From an uncultured Lachnospiraceae bacterium (lineage in GTDB: Bacteria > Bacillota > Clostridia > Lachnospirales > Lachnospiraceae), in the NCBI GenBank assembly GCA_949948735.1, contig CATLGV010000018.1:1-64000 (forward strand): 64,000 nt of DNA, written 5' to 3'. Within the stretch, counting starts at the first letter, position 1. Every line of letters starts with the position of its first letter. This document shows, piece by piece, positions 17,787-25,200 of the stretch. Position numbers and translations under genes: made by a program. Under the pieces are notes generated by a model, which saw nothing but the letters and a program-made list of their open reading frames with translations, had not been told where the DNA came from and made no database searches.

Positions 17787-18284
17787 GTGAATAGTGAAGA
17801 GCAAAGGCAGAGTGCGGTATATGGCGGTGCGGGAGCGGCATATAACCAAAGCGCGGACGGCGGGAGAATACCGGCAGAAGGCGCCGACACAATGTATTAC
17901 GGACAGCACAGAGCAGCCGGGGATCATACGGCGGAGTATGGCATGGAGGATATTTCCGGAAACAAGGTGTTTGCGATAACCGCTTATCTGATGGGGCTCA
18001 TAGGGATTGCTGTTGCGCTGCTGGGGGCGAGGACCTCCGGGTATGTGATGTTTCATGTGCGTCAGTCGTTGAAGCTCAGCATATGTACAATGCTTTTGGT
18101 GATACTGGCGGTGCCCTTTGCACTGATGAGCTTTGTACCGTACATCGGTATTTTATTCCGGCTTGTAGTGGGCATCTTTGCGATTGGTGAAATGGGGATT
18201 GTCCTGCTGCGGATTATTGCCTTTTTCCAGGTATGCGACGGGAAGGCGAAAGAGCTGCCTGTTGTAGGAAGGCTTTTTACATAA
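17787..18284 (+). CDS. Small membrane protein, DUF4870-like
   Basis: The protein has a polar Gln/Gly/Tyr-rich N-terminal tail of about 55 residues, then about three hydrophobic segments (AYLMGLIGIAVALLG; ICTMLLVILAVPFAL; LFRLVVGIFAIGEMG), with FHVRQSLKL between the first two. This layout is that of DUF4870/Tic20-like proteins of unknown function. I prefer the GTG at 17787 because GGAGGG at 17774-17779 is seven bases upstream; ATG 17772 is the alternative. It has its own promoter and is not part of the cas operon. Confidence 0.65.
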   Translation: MNSEEQRQSAVYGGAGAAYNQSADGGRIPAEGADTMYYGQHRAAGDHTAEYGMEDISGNKVFAITAYLMGLIGIAVALLGARTSGYVMFHVRQSLKLSICTMLLVILAVPFALMSFVPYIGILFRLVVGIFAIGEMGIVLLRIIAFFQVCDGKAKELPVVGRLFT

Positions 18285-18306
18285 CGAAGGAACCCACAAT
18301 TGTGTA

Positions 18307-19020
18307 TTAGTGCATCGGGGAGGATTTGAGCAGTGCGATAATCTGCCGGTAGTATTCGTATTTACTGATATTTAAGCGCTCGCCGCTGGTCAGCGTCACA
18401 CAGCGGCGGCTGCAGACTGCAATATAATTCACATTGACAAGATAGGACTTGTGGATGCGCAGAAAGCAGCATCCCTTGTCCCGTATGATGCGCTCGACGT
18501 CGTCAAGCTTTTTATAGAAAGCGTCGCTTCCCTCGTCGAAAATAACGTGGGTACGGCGGCCCTCGGATGCGAAGTACCGGATTCCATGAACAGGCATCCG
18601 AATGTACTCCGGTCGGCGATAATATGTAAAAGAATCTCCGTCGTTTGCGGCTGCCTCATAGGCGTTCGCCGCGCATGCCCACAGCTGCCTGCGGCTCATA
18701 TCCGGCATGAGGTAAAGCGGCTCTAACAGAACAGCCTCGGGAAACGAAGCATACCGCTTTCCCACGGCGGCAACCGATACCATACTCGGGTGCTGCTTTT
18801 TTATATGCAGCACGGCCTTTTTTATCGCATCCTGCCCGTCTGTCATATCAAAAAACAGAATATCGGGAAGGACGCGGCTTGCATGCCGGATCAACGCCTG
18901 CGCGTCACGGCAGCAGCAGATATGCACGAGCACACCCCGCCGCCCGAAGCATTGGGCCAGCTCGTTTTTGAGATACAGCAAATCCGTATCCGAAGAAAAA
19001 CAAAGAGCAATATTCATCAT
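18307..19020 (-). CDS. LytTR-family response regulator-like protein
   Basis: The C-terminal ~100 residues form a LytTR DNA-binding domain, recognisable by IRYFASEGRRTHVIF, FLRIHKSYLVNVNYI and the ending LTSGERLNISKYEYYRQ. The N-terminal ~120 residues look like a degenerate receiver: the phospho-acceptor region ILFFDMTD is present but the conserved Lys is not obvious. Such regulators often control peptide-signalling or surface genes. No histidine kinase adjoins it. AGGAG lies about 12 bases before the start. It converges with the DUF4870-like gene 22 bases away. Confidence 0.8.
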   Translation of the reverse strand: MMNIALCFSSDTDLLYLKNELAQCFGRRGVLVHICCCRDAQALIRHASRVLPDILFFDMTDGQDAIKKAVLHIKKQHPSMVSVAAVGKRYASFPEAVLLEPLYLMPDMSRRQLWACAANAYEAAANDGDSFTYYRRPEYIRMPVHGIRYFASEGRRTHVIFDEGSDAFYKKLDDVERIIRDKGCCFLRIHKSYLVNVNYIAVCSRRCVTLTSGERLNISKYEYYRQIIALLKSSPMH

Positions 19021-19310
19021 GCTTTAAATAACTCCTGAAAATTCTTTTACATATTTATCCTACAAGAAGAGATTATAAATGGTTGGCAGGGAAAAAAATA
19101 TAGGAAAAAAGTACTAAATTTGTCGAAAATTGAAGAAAGCCCGGCTGCTTAGGCGGATAAAAGGGGAAAAGGCATAAAAAACGCACTATCGGGTACGGCA
19201 TAAGTGCGATGCGGAAAATATATATGTAAAATCCCGTAAAGGCAGCAAGAATAATAAAAAAGCAACGGGAATATACATAAATTAATCAATGACAGGAAGC
19301 GGTACGGCTT
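19021..19310. other. Intergenic region between divergent lytTR and spmB
   Basis: The 290 bases hold no gene. They are AT-rich with a minus-strand terminator-like hairpin at 19176-19208 (listed separately), and CCCGT and ACGGG arms around 19232-19270. I could not place a convincing promoter for either flanking gene. Confidence 0.5.
19176..19208 (-). terminator. Minus-strand terminator-like hairpin upstream of the lytTR gene
   Basis: On the minus strand CGCACT (19208-19203) and AGTGCG (19187-19182) flank a 15-base loop and are followed directly by six T residues. It lies in the 5' region of the lytTR gene, so it could be an attenuator or stop antisense transcription. The six-pair stem is modest. 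Confidence 0.4.
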
Positions 19311-19844
19311 GTGGTTCAGATTTCAAATATGCTAATTCCCGCGCTTATCTTCTATATTGTCGCCATGGGGCTTTCGCAGCGAAAGGATATTTATCACTGC
19401 TTTACCAGGGGCGCTAAGGAAGGAATGCGGACCGTTGTGGGAATCGTGCCCACGCTGATAGGGCTGATGATTGCGGTGGGGGTGCTCAGGGCCTCGGGAT
19501 TTCTGGATTTTTTCTGCAAAATCGCCGAGGGTATAATCGGCGGGTTTATGGAGGGATTTCCGAATGAGCTGATATCGCTTTTTGTGGTAAAGCTGTTTTC
19601 CTCCTCCGCGGCGACAGGGCTTGCATTGGATATTTATAAGGAATACGGAACGGATTCCTTTGCAGGGCTTGCGACCTCGCTTGCACTTGCAAGCACGGAG
19701 ACGGTATTCTATACCATGTCGGTGTACTTTATGGCCGTTAAAGTCTCGAAAACGCGCTGGACGCTGCCAGGGGCGCTTCTTGCGACGTTTTCCGGCCTGA
19801 TAGCAAGCGTTGTGATCGCGGGAATGATGACAGGTGCACGGTAG
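19311..19844 (+). CDS. spmB: Spore maturation protein B
   Basis: This 177-residue membrane protein has the SpmB pattern: an N-terminal hydrophobic segment, GAKEGMRTVVGIVPTLIGLMIAVGVLRASGFLD split over the gate domain, FSSSAATGLALD, and SLALASTETVFYTMSVYF. It partners SpmA in spore core dehydration. spmA lies 11 kb upstream with the CRISPR region between. The GTG start at 19311 has AGGAAG 12 bases upstream; it gives a family-like N-terminus, but the start is not certain. Confidence 0.9.
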   Translation: MVQISNMLIPALIFYIVAMGLSQRKDIYHCFTRGAKEGMRTVVGIVPTLIGLMIAVGVLRASGFLDFFCKIAEGIIGGFMEGFPNELISLFVVKLFSSSAATGLALDIYKEYGTDSFAGLATSLALASTETVFYTMSVYFMAVKVSKTRWTLPGALLATFSGLIASVVIAGMMTGAR

Positions 19845-19897
19845 CTCTGCCGCCTGGGCAGATTTCCCGAAAATTGTATACAGGAGAAGAATTTTAC

Positions 19898-19924
19898 TTG
19901 CTTTTGCCTGCCCGAATATATAAT
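19898..19924 (+). promoter_or_regulatory. Putative promoter of the MATE exporter gene
   Basis: TTGCTT (19898-19903) and a perfect TATAAT (19919-19924) are 15 bases apart. Transcription from it would begin after the upstream in-frame TTG codon at 19874, which supports ATG 19952 as the real start. Confidence 0.5.
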
Positions 19925-19951
19925 ATGATAGTAGGGAGGCATGGCAGAGAG

Positions 19952-21328
19952 ATGGAATGGTTAAAAAAATTTACGGATCCGGTAGACATGACGGAAGGCT
20001 CGCCGTGGAAAAAGATTGTGCTGTTTGCGGTTCCGATGCTGGTGGGGAATATCGCACAGCAGCTTTACAATACGGTGGACAGCGTTGTTTTCGGCAATTA
20101 CGTGGGGGACAACGCATTGGCGGCGGTAGGGAGCGCCGGGCCGATACTTAATCTTTTGATTGTTTTATTTGTGGGAATCAGTGTGGGTGCGGGAATCATG
20201 GTATCCCAATATTTCGGGGCGAAGGAGCGGGAAAAGCTGTCGATTACAGTCGGAAACTGTATCACGCTCACCGCGCTTGCGACCCTGTTTGTTATGGTAG
20301 TGGCTTCCCTTGTGGCGCGGCCGCTGCTGGAGCTTCTGGGTACGCCGGAGAGCATCATAGACTGGTGCCATTCCTATCTGCTGATTTTGTTTATCGGTTC
20401 GGGCGGACTGGCTTATTATAATATCCTCAGCGGGATACTGCGCGGCCTGGGGGATTCCGTATCGGCGCTGGTATACCTGATTGTGTCCACTGTTATCAAT
20501 ATTGTTTTAGACCTGCTGTTTGTGGCAAAGCTGGGAATGGGCGTAAGCGGCGTGGCGCTCGCTACGGTAATTGCGCAGGCGGTTTCCGCGCTGCTGTGCC
20601 TGCTGCGGCTGTTTAAGCTCAAGGCGCTGTTTGATTTAAAGCCGGAATATATGAAGCTCAATCGGAAATATACCAGGAAAGTCATCCGGCTTGGGCTTCC
20701 CTCCGGGGTTACGCAGGCCATTTTCTCGATGGCAATGATTGTCGTACAGTCCCTGACCAACAAATTCGGAGAAATGTTTATCGCGGCGAACGTTATTGTG
20801 ATGCGCGTGGACGGCTTTGCCATGATGCCAAATTTTTCTTTCGGAACGGCGATGACAACCTATGCGGGACAGAATGTCGGTGCGAAGCGCCTTGACAGGG
20901 TGGAAAAGGGCGCAAAGCAGGGGACGATAATAGCGGTAGTCACCTCGGCAGTGATTACGGCTTTGATTTTGATTTTCGGAAAGGCGCTTATGGGGATCTT
21001 TTCCGACACGGAGGAGCTGGTTGAGTTAAGCCGCGATATGATGGGAATCCTTGCGGTGGGCTATATTGCGATGGCCGTAACGCAAAGCCTTTCGGGCGTT
21101 ATGCGCGGCGCGGGCGATACGATGACACCTATGTGGATATCTATCGTCACGACGATTCTGGTCCGCGTGCCGATTGCGTACGGAATATCATATTTTACGC
21201 GTACGGACGGGCTGCCAAACGGAAGGCAGGAATGCGTTTTTATTTCGCTGCTTCTTTCATGGCTGATCGGCGCGCTTATCACGGCTGTTTTTTACGCGCG
21301 CGGCAAATGGAAGGATAAGGCGGTATGA
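19952..21328 (+). CDS. MATE family efflux transporter
   Basis: The 458-residue protein has twelve predicted membrane helices and MATE hallmarks: IVLFAVPMLVGNIAQQLYNTVDS near the N-terminus, split here across two short motifs, ILRGLGDS in the first half and the matching VMRGAGDT in the second half. MATE proteins export cationic drugs and metabolites in exchange for H+ or Na+. I chose ATG 19952 since GGGAGG at 19934-19939 is 12 bases upstream; the open frame extends to 19874 but would lie before the likely promoter. The natural substrate is unknown. Confidence 0.92.
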   Translation: MEWLKKFTDPVDMTEGSPWKKIVLFAVPMLVGNIAQQLYNTVDSVVFGNYVGDNALAAVGSAGPILNLLIVLFVGISVGAGIMVSQYFGAKEREKLSITVGNCITLTALATLFVMVVASLVARPLLELLGTPESIIDWCHSYLLILFIGSGGLAYYNILSGILRGLGDSVSALVYLIVSTVINIVLDLLFVAKLGMGVSGVALATVIAQAVSALLCLLRLFKLKALFDLKPEYMKLNRKYTRKVIRLGLPSGVTQAIFSMAMIVVQSLTNKFGEMFIAANVIVMRVDGFAMMPNFSFGTAMTTYAGQNVGAKRLDRVEKGAKQGTIIAVVTSAVITALILIFGKALMGIFSDTEELVELSRDMMGILAVGYIAMAVTQSLSGVMRGAGDTMTPMWISIVTTILVRVPIAYGISYFTRTDGLPNGRQECVFISLLLSWLIGALITAVFYARGKWKDKAV

Positions 21329-21423
21329 CCTGGGTTTTTGCGGAAGAACGGGTCCGCTAGTCATATAATGACGAAGGAGACAGCCCCGCTATGGGGAGAG
21401 CAGTATCTTGGAGTGACTTTGAC

Positions 21424-22176
21424 ATGAATAGGATTTTGATTGTGGAGAGCGATTATGCGCTTATGGAAAGGCTGAGCAGGACGCTCACTGAAATAATGAC
21501 GGTCGGCTGTGCGACGCTTGCGGAGGCACAGGCAGCGATGGAGCAGGACGCTTTTCCGGTGGTGGTGGTTGATGAAAGCCTTTCGGACGGGGATGGCGTG
21601 GCGCTGCTAAAGGAAATAAAGGGACGTCCCTCTTCCGGAGAGGAGGAAGAAGTCAGCGTTATTATGCTGGTCGAAAACGACAGCAGCAGGAATATCAGCA
21701 GGATGCTGCAGCAGGGGGCGGATGACTGTGTGACAAAGCCGTTTAGTACCGCGGCGCTAAAGGCGCGGATAGCAACGCAGTTTAAAAAGAAGCGGATGGA
21801 CTTTACGCTTGAGGCGTGTGAGCGGTTTGTGGCGACCGGTTCCGCGTCCGAGAGCGGCATCAGCGGCGAGCATATGGTGGCAATTGACAAATATATCTTT
21901 GACTTTGACTGTGGGAAATTCAGCTATGAGGGCCAGATTGTGGAGCTGAGCAGGACGGAGCAGGTGCTGCTGCGGATTCTGGTAGAGAACAAAGGCGTTG
22001 TGTTGAAGCGCGGCGCGCTGATGGAGCGCATCCGAACGGAGACAAGAGAACAGATGAACGAGGATATCCTTGCGGATACCGTCAGGATACTCAGTGTGAA
22101 GCTGCATGCGGCAAAGTATATCAAAATAGTGTTTGGGATAGGATACTTCTGGATCGACGCGCAGAAGCAGTTGTAA
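21424..22176 (+). CDS. OmpR-type response regulator, orphan
   Basis: The protein has an N-terminal receiver domain with phospho-acceptor Asp50 (VVVVDESLSDG) and the conserved Lys in DCVTKPFS, followed by a winged-helix DNA-binding domain ending GIGYFWID. No histidine kinase gene adjoins it. I chose ATG 21424 (MNRILIVESDY), which has GGAG ten bases upstream; an ATG at 21391 is also possible. Its position ahead of the large surface protein gene suggests, but does not prove, that it controls that gene. Confidence 0.88.
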   Translation: MNRILIVESDYALMERLSRTLTEIMTVGCATLAEAQAAMEQDAFPVVVVDESLSDGDGVALLKEIKGRPSSGEEEEVSVIMLVENDSSRNISRMLQQGADDCVTKPFSTAALKARIATQFKKKRMDFTLEACERFVATGSASESGISGEHMVAIDKYIFDFDCGKFSYEGQIVELSRTEQVLLRILVENKGVVLKRGALMERIRTETREQMNEDILADTVRILSVKLHAAKYIKIVFGIGYFWIDAQKQL

Positions 22177-22223
22177 AATAGGACTATTGTCCTATTGCCA
22201 ACAAGGTACTTTTTATATATGCT
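22177..22223 (+). promoter_or_regulatory. Hairpin and putative promoter ahead of the surface protein gene
   Basis: AATAGGAC/GTCCTATT (22177-22196) form an 8-bp stem with a four-base loop but no T-run, so it is a poor plus-strand terminator. TTGCCA (22195-22200) and TATGCT (22218-22223), 17 bases apart, may be a promoter 52 bases before the gene. Confidence 0.35.
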
Positions 22224-22274
22224 TACAAATGATTGTGCAGCAGCACGATTAATACGATATAAGAGGTACACTGG

Positions 22275-25200
22275 ATGAAGAAAATAACGAGAAGACTGCT
22301 GGCCGGCGGGCTGCTGATGGCGGCCTGGCTGGCGCTCCTGCTAAATCAAGGGCCGCAAATTGTGCGGGCCCAGAGCGGATACACCCGGATGCGGACAGGC
22401 CTGCACGCCGCAGAGACCGGGCAAAGCCTGCCGGCTGCGGCGGAGGAAGAAACGGTGCAGGAGCAGACAGCCGGAGAACCGGATACTGAGGAAAAGCTGC
22501 CGGGGGAAGCGCAGACGGCGCAGGATTTGGATCTGCACACCGGGAAAAAACTGCCGGAGAAGAAGCCTGCAGAGCCGGATACGGACATTGGGGAAGAACC
22601 TGAAGAGCCGGATACGGACATCGGGGAGGAACCTGCAGAGCCGGATATGGACATCGGGGAGGAACCTGAAGAGTCGGATGCGGACGTTGGGGAAGAACCG
22701 GGCGCAGAGGCCGAGGCGGTACAGCCGGAAAAGCAGCGCATTGTGCGGCCGGAACAGCCGCAGCTTTTTGTTGAGATGGCGCTGGATGCGCCGGAGCGCG
22801 TGCGGATGTACGATCAGCTTCCGATCAGCGTAAGGCTGACCTGCGACGGAAGGGACTACACCCATCGGATACTGGATAATGAGCACAGTGCAAGCATTGA
22901 TTTTGTTATCAAATCGAGAGATAAAGAAGTACGAATCAATTCTAAAGCGCTTGACCGTGAAACGGGAACGGCGCATCAATATAATATTCCCATAGACAAA
23001 GAACATTTTAACAGCTTCCTGCCGGGCGAGGTATATACAGTCTGCGCATTGCTTTACTTTGAGGAAGAGGCCTGCGGCGGCTACGTGCCGTACCGTTGTG
23101 AGCCGGAGACGATACAGGTGACGCTTTCCGAACGGACTGCCGCGATTACGGTATCCGGCTGTGAGGAGAGCTACGATTACCGCGCCTGCTTTGGCGCGGA
23201 TAAACCGATTCGCCTTCAGATGGACATCCGTGACAGTACGGATGCGGATGATCCGGATAAGGCTGTTCTTCCCGCAGAGATTTCCAGAATTCGTTTTGTT
23301 GCGGATGGATATGACGATAGTGTCATAAATGTAGGCTCAGATAATTGCACGCCGGCATATAATAGTATGGGAATCCATATCAGGGGAGTCGGCACGACAA
23401 GTATAACCGTGCATGCCGTTGGGAGCGCGGCTTATGCGGCTGCCGCCGAAGAAATCCGTATTGTTGTGAGGAACAGTCCGCTTTTGGAGGAGGACTTTGT
23501 CATACGGCATACGCCGGAGGGCAGCCGGCAGCCGGTCGATTACTGCTTTGACGAATGGGAGGCGCTTCTTGCGGCACAACGGGGCTGGGTAAACGGCGCC
23601 GTAACCATTGCGCTGAGCGATGAGGGCAGGAAATATTACAATGCTCTTGCGGAGCAGGGGCAGTCCGGCAGAAAAAGCGACACAATTGTCATCGAAGAAG
23701 GCGCGCTGCGCAGATACTGCTTTTGGGCGGAGCATACCGGACGGAATGCAAGTACGCGGGAGGCGGAAAACGGAACCCGGGAATTTACTGCGGGAATTGA
23801 TACGACGGCGCCGGTAATCAGCGGCGTTACCGTGGATGAGCGCTATTTTGCGCCAACAAAAACAGAGACGCGGCAGTATTATGCGCAGGATTTTGTCCTT
23901 TGCGGCAGCGTCTCGGACATCGGCAGCGGCGTCAAAGCAATAGAATATACGACGGACTACGATGTGAGGAAAAAGGAACCCGAGTGGCTTCCGATAGAGG
24001 CCGCCGCCTACACGGGAGGAAGGGCTTCCTTTTGTATAACGCTCGGGAATGGGACTTATCATGCGATTGCCGTGCGGGCATGGGATTACGCAGGCAATGT
24101 CAGCGACCTTTATTTTGTCAAAAACGAAGAGGATGCATTTATCAGTATTATTGTGGACGATACCGCGCCGACGGTGCGGGTACAGGCATTTGCCGACGGC
24201 GCGCCCTATACGGGCGAGGGCGGGAACTGGACAAACGCCGGCGTCAGCTATCGGCTTTCCGGCAGTGGCTTGGCGGGAGTTTATCAATATGAATATGCGT
24301 ACGAGTCGATTGGCGCCGTCTTGTCTGGAGACCTGCAGCCCGGGGATATGCATGAATGGGAAACGCTTGTACCGGACGCCGGCGGGGAGGGAAGACTCCG
24401 GGTGGGCTTTGCGCAGCGGGAAAATCGGAACGGGTACTATTACTTTCAGGCAGTATCCAAGAGCGGCGTCAAGTCGGACGCACCGGTGAGCGCGCGGATT
24501 CTGCTGCAGCAGAGTCTTGCCGAATTAAAGGAGCATGTGCAGACGCCGGCAAAAAGCGGCCGTAAAGGCGAGTGGTACAACAAAGCTTCCGGGGTCCCGG
24601 TAATCCGTTTTGTTTATCCGGAGTATGACAGCGGTGTGCACAGCGGCGAATATGCGGCGCCGATAACGCTGCATTATAAGCTTTGGGTACAGGAAGAGAC
24701 AGGAGCGGTCCTGCTGCGGCAGGAGGGAAAAGCGGAGATTGGCGTGACACAGACCCAACGCCGGAATGAGGATGGATTTGCGGTCACAGAAGAAAACCTG
24801 GAAAAGCACTGTATCCGGTTTGGTTATGACAGCGCGTCAGGCTATGCGCAGGACGGTATTTATACGCTGGAATACTGGATTGACGACCGGGCCGGCAACA
24901 CATCGGAACGCAGGCGCTACATCTATAAAATCGATACCCATGAACCTTCAGGTCTGACGGTGGCGGTGGACGGCGCGGCCATGGAGGTCGACAGCGCCAG
25001 CCCTATTGTGTACGAGCGGTTTTACGCGGGAGGCGTGACTGGAAGCGCGTCCGCGGAGTACGGTATAAGCGGCAGGGCCTCCATAAAAGTCATTCGCGCG
25101 GAAAAAATCGGTGATTGGGACGGCACGCAGGAGGAGGGCGGCCGCTTTGAAATCGCGCCGTGTACGAGATGCTTTCTCTACGTGATTGCCGAGGATGGCG

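Noticed and set aside
17403-17890. Minus-strand open frames spanning the CRISPR repeats, with peptides such as ISIHAPAGGAT and FNPHSRGG
   Set aside because: These are translations of the I-C repeat itself and are a common annotation artefact; there is no start signal or coding pattern.
22177-22196. Hairpin after the response regulator as a plus-strand terminator
   Set aside because: There is no T-run after the stem on the plus strand.
23337-24353. 338-codon minus-strand open frame inside the surface protein gene
   Set aside because: It is antisense to the Ig-like modules and has no start signal or domain.
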